In this document: positions 24,501-62,697 of the stretch, one piece after another
Numbering within the stretch: position 1 is the stretch's first letter
Layout: each line of letters starts with the position of its first letter
Assembly (NCBI GenBank): GCA_019009955.1
Contig: CM032231.1
Span: 94,926,001 to 94,990,000 of the forward strand
From: Riptortus pedestris
Lineage: Eukaryota > Arthropoda > Insecta > Hemiptera > Alydidae
Length of the DNA stretch: 64,000 bases
Reading direction: 5' to 3'
Made by a program: the position numbers and the translations under genes
The notes under the pieces: generated by a model
What the model was told of the DNA's origin: nothing
Database searches by the model: none
Seen by the model: the letters and a program-made list of their open reading frames with translations, nothing else

Positions 24501-26355
24501 CAACATACGAACTGAGCGCCTGCTACAATGTCAGCATTGACTGCCGATCTGGAGACATGGTTGCAAGAATCAAGACAAGCAAGCTGTTCAACGGTAAAAT
24601 CTACGCCAAAGGAAGCCCCAACTCATGCGTACAGGACGTCAAAGGAAGCCTGGAATTCGAATTGCATATGGCCTATGACGACATTGAGTGCAACGTTAAA
24701 CACCAAGGGCTTGGCCGCTATTTGAACGACGTCGTGATCCAGCACCATGACACCATTGTCACCAGCTCAGATCTTGGACTTGCTGTAACCTGCCAGTACG
24801 ACCTAACCAACAAATCAGTATCAAACTTGGTAGACCTGGACGTCCATGGAGAAGTCAAACCAGCACTGACAGAAGAAGTGATTGTCGACTCACCAAACGT
24901 AGCTATGAAGATCACCGACAGGCGTGGTGAAGAAGTCCTTCCTTCAGCTCAAGTTGGAGATCCACTGGCACTTAAATTCGAGATCCTCGACAAGAACTCC
25001 CCCTATGAGATTTTCGTCAGGGAACTTGTTGCTATGGATGGAGTTGACTCAAGCGAAATTGTACTAATTGATTCCGATGGTTGCCCAACAGATCATTTCA
25101 TTATGGGACCTTTGTACAAATCAGCAGATTCAGGAAAGGTAAGCACTATAAAAAAATATATCTATGTCTATGATAAAATTAATTTTTGTGAATAGTATAA
25201 GCTGGAAATGCTCCTTATCGTCGACTCAGCAACATTTAATGACCATAAATAATAAATTTAGAGTTTCTCTCGATTACACAAGAATGAAACTTGAAACAAA
25301 GACTTTGTTGAAAAACATGGTCAACTCAAGAGTGGTCTCAGACATCTGAGTTAAGTGTAAGGTTGTATCCAGAATTTGAGTTTTGAGATTAGGAAGGTGG
25401 GCTTTAGCTGAAACCTTAATTTTCATTGTTTTGTGTTTTTTTTTCCTTTTAAACTATTTACTTGAGAAGTGTTTGAATGAATTTATTATTGAAACCTATA
25501 GGTTTATACACATGCTTCGAAAGTTTTGGTGAGCCTTTCTGGTTATGGCACTGGGGGTGGGGATTAGATTTCCACATGAAAGATATTTCAAATGAGAAAT
25601 CAAAATTTTCCATTTTATTTTTGTACGTTTTCAAATGAACTACATATAGAAACCCCTAGACCTTCCCAGAAACCTAACTGTACGTATTGTACAAGAAGTA
25701 AGATAAGAAAACAGTAATAAAGAACCAAATGATATTTGGATCTTTAGAAATTCAAAAACTATAGTCATACTTATGTAAATGTAAGTCAGTCATAAGAGCA
25801 AGATTACAAATGCATTTTTCTTCTCTTTTTTAGGTGCTTCTTTCATATTTTGATGCATTCAAATTTCCATCATCTGAAGTGGTGCAGTTCAGAGCTCTTG
25901 TAACACCATGCATGCCTACTTGTGAGCCTGTGCAGTGTGACCAAGAAGATGCTTCAGGTGAACTGCGCTCAGTCAACTCCTTCGGGCGTAGGAAGAGAAG
26001 GGCTGCATCATCAGCACGAGACGATCTCCTCCTTGTTCAGAGCATCCAGATCACAGACAAATTCGGATTCAACAAACACCGACCAAACATGACAGACTTC
26101 AAAGAGCCTTCGACTGTTTTTATGTCTTCCACCGATCAAAGCCAAGGGTTCTGCCTCAATCTAGCGGGAGTAATAATCTCTGGTGTCGTTTTCCTTGCAG
26201 TCCAAATGTCAGTAGTTGTAGCATGGCTTTTTGTCTACCAACAGAGGAAGAGGGCAAGTAGCTTATACCACCATGATGGATCCAGCTTGAGCGTACCAGG
26301 CAGGACGGACTCACTATGTAAACTCTATGAAACAGGATATGCAAGGAGGTTTTAG
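21169..26355 (+). CDS. PAN/Apple and ZP domain transmembrane protein, C-terminal exons (whole visible span)
   Basis: Three exons (21,169-21,505, 24,473-25,138 and 25,834-26,355) join in frame to give 507 residues ending at TAG. The order is the end of one PAN/Apple domain, a second complete PAN, a ZP domain, a dibasic cleavage site RRKRR, a transmembrane helix and a short cytoplasmic tail. This order is that of the Drosophila neyo/nyobe/morpheyus/trynity group. Those proteins sit in the apical extracellular matrix of epidermal cells and help shape cuticle structures (family knowledge). The signal peptide and start of the first PAN are missing from the visible exons, so at least one upstream exon exists. 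NompA, also PAN plus ZP, is a less likely alternative. I cannot choose which paralogue it is, so no symbol is given. Confidence 0.88.
21506..24472 (+). other. Intron of the ZP gene, repeat-filled
   Basis: Bounded by GTAAGC and TTCTAG. The first 1.2 kb is a nest of DINE-like copies. From about 22,745 to 24,470 it is AT-rich DNA with no recognisable gene. Short frames at 21,938, 23,938 and 24,029 have no resemblance to known proteins. Confidence 0.75.
21533..22745 (-). mobile_element. Nest of DINE/HINE-like copies in the ZP intron
   Basis: Hairpin-end segments occur at about 21,540 (GGGGCTGCGTAAA), 21,645 (AAGTCCGTCAGGAAGGG) and 22,392 (GTCCGTCACGCAGGGGCTG). Each is followed by internal blocks in the minus orientation, such as 'gaccggaaagaaaaacaa' at 21,862 and 'gagcaggagtggggg' at 22,541. 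No complete left end is visible. Confidence 0.6.
24473..25138 (+). CDS. ZP gene exon with most of the ZP domain
   Basis: Acceptor TTGTTCTAG and donor AAG|GTAAGC; 666 bases, 222 codons, phase 0 at both ends. After DPYLDVPEASTYELSAC comes the ZP-N half, with its first cysteines and the motif FNGKIYAKG followed by cysteine. The ZP-C half follows, including LKFEI and ELVAMDG blocks and the conserved SDGCPTD segment. ZP domains polymerise into extracellular filaments (family knowledge). Two further frames in this exon (65 codons plus and 65 codons minus) are shadows. Confidence 0.93.
25139..25833 (+). other. Second visible ZP-gene intron
   Basis: 695 bp, from GTAAGCAC to a pyrimidine-rich CTTTTTTAG acceptor. 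AT-rich, with no repeat or gene recognised. The open frames of 61-212 codons that run into it are read-through from the exon. Confidence 0.85.
25834..26355 (+). CDS. ZP gene last coding exon: ZP-C end, furin site, transmembrane helix
   Basis: Starts in phase 0 at VLLSYFDAFKFP and ends at TAG, 173 codons. The first ~35 residues complete ZP-C, with the cysteine cluster TPCMPTCEPVQC. RRKRR at exon residues 52-56 (25,987-26,001) is a consensus furin cleavage site, the usual place where ZP proteins are released from their membrane anchor. A hydrophobic helix at residues ~109-135 is followed by QQRKR, and a cytoplasmic tail of ~35 residues ends YARRF. The minus-strand 62-codon frame over it is a shadow. 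Confidence 0.93.
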   Translation: MLLSYFDAFKFPSSEVVQFRALVTPCMPTCEPVQCDQEDASGELRSVNSFGRRKRRAASSARDDLLLVQSIQITDKFGFNKHRPNMTDFKEPSTVFMSSTDQSQGFCLNLAGVIISGVVFLAVQMSVVVAWLFVYQQRKRASSLYHHDGSSLSVPGRTDSLCKLYETGYARRF

Positions 26356-27290
26356 TGCCATCAAAACCCTAAACGACTTAAAATGACTAAATTTCTAAAT
26401 GCAAGAAACTGACGACTAGTATTTGAGTGCAATTAAAAAAAAAACAAGTGATTTAGATTAAGGCAAAAGTTCGGTTTTTACTGGTACTTCCTTAAAGAGA
26501 GATTGGTGGTGGCTTGAGGAAACACTTTTTGAGTAGATATTTCCCAACCATTTCGGACAACAAAAACAATTTTTTTTTTTTTTAATTCGATGAAATAAAA
26601 ATCAAATCTTGTAAATAAATATTTTTAGGGCTGATCTAATAAAGATCAAATAGTTAGGCTAATCCAAAAATTTTGAAAAATTATGGTGGCATTACAAAAA
26701 AGAAAAAAAACATTCTCTCTTTAATGTACATAAGATCTGTAAAATACTTTTCTTCCAAGAACGAAAATATTTTACATTGGCCGGTGGAAGGTAAAACAGT
26801 ATGTGAAGCCAAGACTATACATATCTAACAATATAGCTAGCAATTTCTTTTAGTTATATGCATATATGTCTGTGAAATATTTAAATTAAATTTATTAAGC
26901 ATTAAGTTATTGAATTAAATGAGGCAAGGATAAATTTTGAACAAATGTATATGAATGTGTCTTTTTGTATTTGCATGTGTGAATGGAAGTGTAAATGAAA
27001 AATCTCTTATAGTTCAATTTTCGTCCCTGCTTCAGTTGTGTGAAGATCTGTGACATAGTGTTATATAGTGTGATCAACTATACACAGCTCTAAAGGAGGC
27101 GTGTTTAAAGTCTCGAATTATTTATTAATTAGTTTTAATTTATTTAGCTTTAAGATTTTTTTATACAAATGTATTCTTTAATATAATTTAAAGCTGTAAG
27201 TAATGATATAGTTTTTTTTAAAAACTACTATGTTTCTTTTGTATGTGAATTTTTTTATTTACAAATAAAACAAAATTGCAATTTTGAATT
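26356..27290 (+). other. Probable 3' UTR of the ZP gene
   Basis: AT-rich sequence after the stop codon, with several AATAAA poly(A) signals at 26,594, 26,614, 26,638 and 27,264. The last is followed by T-rich sequence around 27,290. Which signal is used cannot be told from sequence alone. Confidence 0.55.
27264..27269 (+). terminator. Candidate distal poly(A) signal of the ZP gene
   Basis: AATAAA followed within ~30 bp by TTGTTTGT-type U/GU-rich sequence. Earlier AATAAA hexamers at 26,594-26,643 are alternatives. Confidence 0.4.
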
Positions 27291-27458
27291 CTTGTTTGTA
27301 TACTTCATTATCCTTGTGTTTTCCAATATTACTAATCCAGTAGCCCTGAACTGAAGAGTTCATTTTTACAGATACTTTCGTATTTTTTCACTAACAAAAT
27401 AAGTTTTCCATTCAATTAAAAAGTCAGATTAATCCACAAACTAAATAGTACAATTGAA

Positions 27459-27688
27459 GCTCAGGATAGCCATGCGAATTAAAGCATTAACTTTAATTTC
27501 TCATGGAAAACCTGGAGTGGCAAGTTCGATTCCCGCCTGGGCAATAAGAATTTATTTAGTAACAAACTCATTAAATAAAATTTATAGTCCCACCCTGGCT
27601 AGAAAAGGGTGGTAACCTGTAGATAACCTATCCCAATTAGTCTTAGTTGCAAAAAGTGGGTGTTAGTAAATAACAACAACAAATAGAT
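27459..27688 (+). repeat. tRNA-derived SINE family 1, copy 2
   Basis: Head 'gctcaggatagccatg', B-box-like 'aagttcgattcccgcc', then the shared body 'gaatttatttagtaac', 'ggtggtaacctgtagataac' and a short 'aacaacaac' tail. Less decayed in the B box than copy 1. Confidence 0.75.
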
Positions 27689-28315
27689 CATTTAATCACA
27701 ATTTTTTACACTAAAACTCCAGTCAACTTTATTTATTATCTGATAGCTTTTGACACATTTAACTCTTTCTTAACTAAAAATGTCGTTTATTCTGCCCAAT
27801 CCCTTCAAATAATAAGCAACTTGAGGAGCTAAAATACAAACAAAGAGGAACAGATGTCAGGAAATTGTGCGAGTAATGCTGAGTTCTGTGTAAACTTCCA
27901 TCATTTTCTAATTAGAAAAAAAAATGGTATATTTGTTAAGGCTTCAAGTGAGTAAAAATTGAGACAATTTATTTTATTGGCTTCATTGTGTTGATGCATA
28001 TTTTAACAGATATATTAGAGAGGTTTTGTTTTAATATATATTTCATACGAATAATTTATTCTCACACAATATACGTCCATGCAAAATAAGTTTTAATATC
28101 AGAGATAAAGCAAAGGAAATAAGAATATAAAAATTATAAACAGCATAAATGAAAACGTTTTTCATGACGGGTGTCACGTTTTTTAAAATAGAAAGCATAA
28201 TCAGAAATGAAAGTATAGAAGACCCAAACAAACTGTCAAAATCAAAACGATAAGTTTATAAGTACAGATACTACAAAAATGTTTACTAAGTCTTTTCTAC
28301 TTTATGAGAGTAAAA
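27689..28315. other. No recognised gene
   Basis: AT-rich spacer between the ZP gene's 3' end and the next repeat cluster. A 62-codon minus-strand frame at 28,043 has no resemblance to any family, including the missing WD40 repeats of Atg16. Confidence 0.45.
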
Positions 28316-28945
28316 CATTTTCCTCAAATGCCCATCGATCCTACCTAGGAGATGACGAAATTGAGGTCATCTGTGTGTGTGTGTGTTCATACATATATAA
28401 AAACACACATGGGTTACTGCTCTAACAGTCACAATTTTATCGGCATATCGTTACCAAACTTGATATATAAGTGTTTCATGTAAAACTAAAGATCAAGTTC
28501 GCTAACGGCTGAAATGGGGTAGAGGGAAATTCGAAAATTTCAGATATCACTGTTATTATAAGTCATATCGGAACCAATATTATTACAAATGTAATTACCT
28601 ATAAATCTTGTTATCTACATATTTTCTCTATCACGAATATTAACCGAGATATTTGGAATACTTAGTTTTCAGCCTTCAGTAAACTCCCACTCCTATTTAT
28701 ACCATGTTAACAATTTGCTGTTATATCGTGTAGCACTTTATTCTAAGCTTAAATAACAACTATTTTTTTCAAGAGACCTTTATTGTGCGAGATACATACA
28801 AATTTGTCCTGTGATGACATCATCAATTAAGATTTAAGTTCTTAACTCAGAAATATTTATTTTATCAAAGTGAGAGGGAATTCATAATGGGCTATACTAG
28901 CTTGAAGGAAATCTGCTTAGTTTACAAAGCCCCTGCATAAGGAAT
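28316..28945 (+). mobile_element. DINE/HINE-like element, copy with (GT)n in place of (TA)n
   Basis: The left end is truncated and starts at 'cctcaaatgcccatcgatcc'. The internal microsatellite site holds a short GT run (28,371-28,385). The other blocks follow in order: 'ctaacggctgaaatgggg', 'aaccgagatatttgg' and 'gtaaactcccactcctattt'. It ends with GGAAATCTGCTTAG plus 'agcccctgcataag', a damaged hairpin. Confidence 0.65.
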
Positions 28946-29461
28946 TCCTCCCCTCCCCCAAGTCCGATTTCAGACATTACCTAAAATAATCTTTAATTTT
29001 CCATGAAACAGTGAAATATTGAGTGTGGCAATGATCAAATAAAAATCATGTAGTTTAGAATGATAAGTCTTACATGATGATGCCACACTGAAAATATTTA
29101 GACATATTTCACACAGTAAAAGTAATAACTGACAATTCAAAATATCTCAGTTCCTATCATTTGGATCGAAAAAGTTTATATAAACAATGTAGCTGGAATT
29201 TTATTTTCTACAATTGATGTTAAATACATTTTTTCTAATCTCCAATATTAAGCGAGTTATATGTATTTTTATATTTTCACCCTCAGCAGACTTAAGTATG
29301 GAATTTTTACCATGAGTAACAATACAACTCAAATTCTGTTTACATAGGCTTCTTACTAGAGGAGAAATAGGAAATAGATGGTGAGATGAGATCAGTAGTG
29401 TGTCATATCAGCAAGAGGGAAATCTGCTTAGTTTACACAGCCTCTGGGTGATGGACTTTTT
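28946..29461. mobile_element. Further DINE/HINE-like fragments
   Basis: About 28,946-29,050 is an internal fragment in minus orientation ('aagtccgatttcagacatta'). About 29,080-29,461 is a plus-orientation right half ending GGGAAATCTGCTTAG, 'cagcctctgggtg' and 'atggactttt', with a degenerate hairpin. Confidence 0.5.
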
Positions 29462-29637
29462 CATATTGTCCACCATCTGGTTAGAATGAATACCGTGTGT
29501 ACCAATAACATGGTGAACCACAACTAAATGCGATATTTTTTCTTTTCAAAATTACTGTGATTATGTTCCTTATGCCAGTTAATATCTTAAAGCAACTGAA
29601 CAAACAACCAAATTTAAAAGATTCCCTGATTTCTGAA

Positions 29638-29640
29638 TAC

Positions 29641-29708
<68 letters not shown>
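29638..29708. repeat. (TA)n microsatellite
   Basis: TA repeat with one internal 'tac' interruption near 29,655. It is not obviously inside a DINE-like copy. Confidence 0.9.
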
Positions 29709-29712
<4 letters not shown>

Positions 29713-31479
29713 TTCTCTGACTTCTTGTATAACTGTTCCTGACTTTCTCCCTGTTTCTCTTACTTTTCAATAAATGTGAAACCTTTCTTACATTAAAGTT
29801 TATCTTTAGTTCCATGTTAAATTTATTTTTAAGAATATCTCTGTTGCAATGATTGATCAGATGCAAGCTAAATTTTAAACGTTATTTATCTAAAAGTTAG
29901 CACTTTCTCACCTTTATCATTGATATGGTCAGAATCAATATGATGGGACAAGTTGTCAGTAATCGTTACATTCAGTATGTGTTTGAAGTACTGAGTCCAT
30001 TTATTCTCGACATGAGCACTCTGTGAAATTTTATAGACGGTATGAACAAAATTCAATTTGTAGGCAAAAAGAATGTCTTAAACGCCCCTGTAAAAGAAGA
30101 GATCCCTTATCTTTTTTCAGTTTCATGTGGTCATTTGGGCGTTTTCAACTTGAACCTAATTCCTCTGTTTTTTTCATTCATCATAAAAAGTGTTTTTTTT
30201 TTTTCAATTTCTTCGCCCACTGCAATAAACAATTATATTTTAGGTAGGATACTGCTTCTAGGTCAAATAAAAGACCAGGTTTAATTAGGAACGGGTAATT
30301 ATTTAATGAGTGCCTATCTACGAACAGAGGACAACTATTTTAAATGCTCTCTGATAGCTGTCTATGAGCAGTAATATTTAAAGCTTTTTTGCAGACAAAA
30401 AGTTGAAAAGGTCTCATCACTTAGTAGCAACATACAGGACAAAATTTGAAATATCAGTTATAACCTCTAAAAATAACAATGCCAAGTTTTGTTTATGAAC
30501 CATTATGATTGTCCTAGTAACCAATCATAATAAATAATTCTATTCAACCTAAATTAGTTGAACCGAATCTGAAATTATCAAATTCTTAGAACTATCTGAG
30601 GGAAAATAATGCTATATACAACCAAAAAGAAAAAAAATGAACATAAAGTTTCGTATTATTGTTTATTATATAACTATAAAGATAAACTGACAAAAAATAT
30701 TGAATAAGAACATCCATGACAAAGCATTCAGTTCAAATCATAAAAATAACAAAATAAATAATACATTTTCAAAAATTACAGTATGATTCAACAAAATAAC
30801 AATTTTTCTTTATAGAATAATAGTAATAAATTATTCAAAATATTAAAGAAAGGAATATAAATATTTAAAATAAAATTAAAATAAGCAGTTCATACAAAGT
30901 AAATAAATAATGAAAATACATGCTTTAAGCAGTCAGCATTTAAACTTAAAGAATTGAATTTTTATTACAATCTCCGAATGGGCATATCTGAAAATAAAAT
31001 CAAAATACACTAGATAGGGAGACATTGATGTAGATACAAAAAAGTTTCAAGGCCCAAGAGTTTAAATAGTAGGCCTGTAGATCTAATTAAAGCCAAAAAA
31101 TAAAAGAGGTTGCTTATAAAATTCCATTATGCCAACTACTATGAATCAGAAATTATAGTAACCAATTATTAAAATTAAATGTATTCATGTTTATTTCCGA
31201 ATTTGATAAAAAAATAAAAGAAGAGGCCACAGTTTCAAGTATTTATAAGCCGATTAATAATTAGGTCTGAAATCCTATTACTTTAAGACAATAACCGACG
31301 ATGGTTCACCCAATATATGTTTATATTCTCCACTTTATTTATCACACTGCAATGAAAAAATATCTTCATTGTTCTTGTCTCTTCGCTATTGTCATAATGT
31401 TTTTCCTCCTCACTCATTGCTATCATTTACTTCCTTATTAACAATCCTTACAATAATGATCTTCATTAAACCATTTTAT

Positions 31480-32345
31480 AGGGCAAGAGCTGCTCAAAAA
31501 GCCCAGCAAACAAAAAAATTTTACTTGGCGGGAAGAAGGCAGGAGTAGTTTCTAGGGGCCTTGGCCCTCGGAAAAATAGATATGCTGAGCAAATTCCTTC
31601 GGTGCCAAAGTCAGGCTCTCCTGAAAGTCCTTGCCCCTTCTCACCCTTGTCATCTCAGCTACATTTTACCCAGTGAGCATGCATTATCTATTTTGACTTT
31701 CTTTGTTCATCCTCTCACACCTCAGAAAGGCCAATAATTATTTACTTATGCATTCCTTAAAATATTCAAATTAAGTTTGATTATTATGGTATTGTCATAT
31801 AGACTTATTTGCTATTATGTTCGAAAATTTAATATATTCAAGCAGATGAAAATTTATAATATAGCTCACTTTTTCATTACTACTTCTCAATGGTAAAAAA
31901 TCCCCAACTTGTTATCAATCATATGATTATCTAGTTTTTTCATCAAAGCTTATTATTACTTGCGATTAATTTGTAGTTTTACTAAATACGCTCAGAAAAT
32001 TGAATAAATATGAATATATTTTTTTAAAATTAGAATTAATTCTCATTACAATTTGAGAAGGTAAAACTATTTATTGAAGCACGTAATATAATATCAATAT
32101 ACATTTTGTCGTTTCCAAAATGAATAGCTTCTCGTTTGCAATATTTTTAAAATATGAACACCCAAGTGGACAGACAGCTGCTGAGGGAGAAATTTAGGTG
32201 AAAGGCTCCTAAACTATTTTCCTCTCTCTTTTTTTTTAATCCTGTTAGGGAGGATTACAAGGGTGTGGATGACGGTTGCCTAAGGAGATTGAGTGATCGC
32301 CACTAGAGCCTGAACGAGCAAGGGCTGCCCTGGAAGCCCACCTCA
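31480..32345 (+). repeat. Interspersed repeat family C, two fragments
   Basis: The blocks 'gggcaagagctgctcaaaaa' with 'gcccagc' (31,482) and 'agcaagggctgccctggaag' with 'cccacctc' (32,319) are related. 'ggatgacggttgcctaagga' at 32,267 also appears, inverted and diverged, near 47,340-47,370. Non-coding in all frames; class unknown. Confidence 0.35.
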
Positions 32346-34141
32346 TAACTTCTGGCAAACATTTTTTTTATGATTGTGATGATATAAATGATATAAAATA
32401 TACAATCCTATATAACCCATAACATATACCTGGCCACCATATACAATACATCCAGAATTTGATTCTAACTGTAACACCGATATAAAGGGTTAATGCCATT
32501 GTTATAAAGAATCAAAATCGTATTCATCATTGTAATCATAATCTCATCTTTATCAACAACTTTCATCATCATTGCTGTATCACTAGTAAAATTCTCTCTA
32601 ATTTAACCCCTTACCAATATCATCAACATCATGGAGAAAATATTTAAAACCATCAAGGGTTGCCCCATATAATTCTTATTATTCACAATTTAATTCTACG
32701 AAAGTATTTTCACGGTTAATGATGAAATATCGAATAAATAATAAGAGATGAAAGCAATAAGGACCAATATTAGGCCCAATGAGGTATCATAATTATCTTT
32801 TACAGCAACATTTACCTGAGTATTTTCAAGTCTAAAATATTGAGGTTTATCAATGTTAATTTTCTAATAGTATTTTTACAAATAACAATTATATTTTTCT
32901 TAGAAACCTTAAATATATTAATAAAAACTGACATAATTGTCCTTAGTTAAGCATAAGGAAATCTTCAAAGCTGGGGATAAATCATCAATATCAACAAGTG
33001 CATCATTTGCCAACACCTATTAATTTAAAAGTTAGTAGTTTTAATAATACTTTATTTAACTTAACAGGAATAAAGACATTTTTATAATACCCACCTGCTT
33101 ATAGACTAAATGTTATATTGGCAAATTACCACATTCGTTAAGCCTGATAATTATATTATCTCATTACTGGTTTCTTTACATTTGGCGAAGGAAAATTATG
33201 TTCGTTTAAGGAATGTATTAAAATTTCTAAAAAAATATATAATTGTTAATTGTAAAAAGACCATTAGAAAATAAACATAGATATTTTAGCATTTAAATCT
33301 CCAAGAGGTAAAAGTTCTCAGTTGATAATACCTTATTTTGTAATGATCCTTTCTTTTTTACCCATTATATACTTACTTTTGGTCTGAATACAAGAAAGGT
33401 GATTGTATGTTGGCATTAAGAACATGAATATAATTAAAGAGTAATAAATATGTTAGACTTATTATTTTATTATAATTATTATCTTTATATGGACTTGCAA
33501 TGGTAAACAACAAACACTTTTCATACACTTACTTTAAGCACTACTATTAACACACCTCATGTCATTTACTAGCTTACAGAGAACTAGAATGGTATTGACA
33601 AGGCAATAACGGTACTCAATTAGGATAAATATTCCAGTCCAGGCACCAGCTTAGAAGCCCGAGGATTGCACAATAAATTTAATTCTGCAGTTACCAAGCA
33701 CAGAGGTTATAATTAATTGTAATTTTGTAATGTGTTTTTTATTTACACATTTTAAATTTCAATTTTACTCAGGTTATACTTTATGGGTGGTAGTAAATGT
33801 GTTAATCACTACATATGATATTAATCGCTCTTTATACCATACCTAGTAATAAACAAAACATATATTATGACGTAATTGTCAATGTTAGTAAAACGACTAC
33901 TAAAGGTAATCATTCTTGTGATACTACAAAATATTAATTGATCATAAAGTAATAAAAATGTAACAAAGTGGCTTATAATTGTGTTGTTATGAAATAAAAA
34001 GACATGGTTGTTTAAATTTCAAGTCATAAACCATACTCCGGGTAATGTGTGATATTACTTGTAACAGCCATCACCAATAATACTTAAAATACCTGAAAAT
34101 ATTGTCTGGTTACTTTATTTAAAACAGATTGTATGACTTAC

Positions 34142-61013
<26,872 letters not shown>

Positions 61014-61795
61014 GCTGTTAGCATCGATACAGCATCATTTCAACAATCGACTCAAGAGATAGAAAACACTTCTTGAAACCGGTTTTAATGCAATATAATT
61101 ATATGCTTTAGCTTTTTCTGGGGAAAGTCTTATATTCGGTACATAATTAATGCCAGTTTTTGTAATAAGAGCAATCAATGCCTGCGTATACTGACTTCCA
61201 AAATAAACAATAACTATCGAATTTGTTAATCGCGATGTGGCACAAACACTTTTTTGCAGAACCGGCAAACTAAACAGCTGATATTCAAGAGTGTCAAACT
61301 ACTTCATTGCTTATCAAGTGAGCAAGTCTAGTTGAGATAAGATTCAGTTGAATGGATAATTCTGGAGAAAGTTTGTAAACTGGAAAATGTCCCAATTGAC
61401 CTTTTTGGAACGAAGCCAGGGATAAGACAGATACCCTAGATGTGTCCCTTCCTTTAGATTCCCCCCTTTGATTTATTCCTAGGATTATTTTTGTCATATC
61501 TTGGATAATTTTATCGCCAACCTCAAAATCCTTAGATTTTGTTTGATAACTAAATCAAGAGTTCTCTCGGCTCAAGTATTTACTAGGGTGTAAATTTGTA
61601 TTGAGACTTCGTCACCAGTTTACATGCAGCTATTTAACAACTTTCTTATAACACTCATAGTTTTGATGAAAGAACGTTATTTGCGATATTCATAAATAAT
61701 AAATGTAATGCCACTTCCCCTATATGGCGCAAACAATATTGTCATTACGTGTTATCTACAGTTGATAACAGGCTTCTAACCAGAATGTCGCCAGA
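61014..61795 (-). promoter_or_regulatory. Atg16 5' flank and probable 5' UTR with an upstream ORF
   Basis: A minus-strand 77-codon ORF (61,268-61,035) ends with TGA in the same frame as Atg16, seven codons before its ATG. It starts MPVLQKSVCATSRLTNS and ends YLLSRLLK; not recognised. A 67-codon frame follows upstream (61,497-61,294). No TATA box or start site can be placed. On the other strand no divergent gene is seen. The interval to the first repeat (61,800) is slightly less AT-rich than the introns. Confidence 0.35.
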
Positions 61796-61799
61796 GATT

Positions 61800-62697
61800 T
61801 TAGCAGATTACCCCTTAAGGGAAATCAGCGATTGAGGTTATTATATTAGGTTAGGAGCGAATGTCCATCGATCCTACCCAGGAGGTGACGAAAATGAGGT
61901 CCGTTCAAAATTACATACTTTTATATATGTCTGCTAAAGCTCTAGTGACACCAATTTTTGTTTGATCGTTACCAAACTCGATATATAAGTGTCTCATGCA
62001 AAACTAAGGGTCAAGTTCGTTAATGGCTGAAATCGGACTAGTGAGAAAGGGGCATTTCGAAAATTCAAAATATCTCCGTTATTATGCTTCGGATCGAAAA
62101 ATGGTATAGAACCATTACTATTGCAAATTTAATGTTCTATAAATGTTGTTATGTACCTGTTTAGACTATATTAAATATTAACCGTTATATTTTCATATTT
62201 TAGTTTCCGGACATCTGTACCCCCCCCCCCTCCACTCAAATCATATTAAGAATAAGCCGCTATGAACCACATCATTCGAAGCTTAAATACCAAACACTGT
62301 TTTCTATAGACTTTTATTATTCCAGATACATGCAAATTCGTTGAGTGATGACTTCACCAAATAAGATTTTACTTTCTTGCATCGAAAATGGTTATTTGGT
62401 TTATACCATACTGGACATTTAACCGCTTCAGTCAACTCTTAAGATCATATTTGTCATTGGCTGCATTCGGAGCTGGAATTGTGGGGGTTTAGAAGGGAGG
62501 GGGATTCCAAAATTCAAAATATCTTAGTACATAGCAATGTGTGGTATCATAAAGTGTTATATAGTAAATAGTTGTTAAACAATTAGTGATCTAGAATTTT
62601 CGTTCTATACATTGTTTTGTAGCTCAAATATTAAGCGAGTTATTCCTACTTTCTTGTTTTCAGCATTCTGTGCCTCCCATGTCCCCTTCTCGTCGTT
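61800..62697 (+). mobile_element. DINE/HINE-like left half plus diverged internal fragment
   Basis: Starts 'tagcagattaccccttaagg' and continues through 'atgtccatcgatcctaccca', a very short AT site, 'gttaatggctgaaatcggac' and 'ccgttattatgcttcggatc'. It runs to about 62,395 and lacks the hairpin end. About 62,440-62,690 holds a second, more diverged internal fragment ('aatattaagcgagttattcc'). Confidence 0.55.

Larger units (their letters stand above)
29462..34141. other. Region expected to hold the last Atg16 exons; none recognised
   Basis: After the WD40 exon at 34,142, Atg16 should encode roughly 200 more residues of its propeller on the minus strand. I scanned this interval by eye and found no block resembling the conserved SGSHDRT, FWDIR or CSRDD-type motifs. 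There is a TA tract at 29,638-29,708. Two GC-richer non-coding patches (31,480-31,690 and 32,240-32,345) look like fragments of one interspersed repeat. The rest is AT-rich. Frames of 61-80 codons at 29,557 and 30,023 are spurious. Confidence 0.45.

Noticed and set aside
24557..25195. ZP exon starting at an internal ATG
   Set aside because: The upstream acceptor at 24,471 and in-frame ZP sequence before the ATG show this is an internal exon, not a start.
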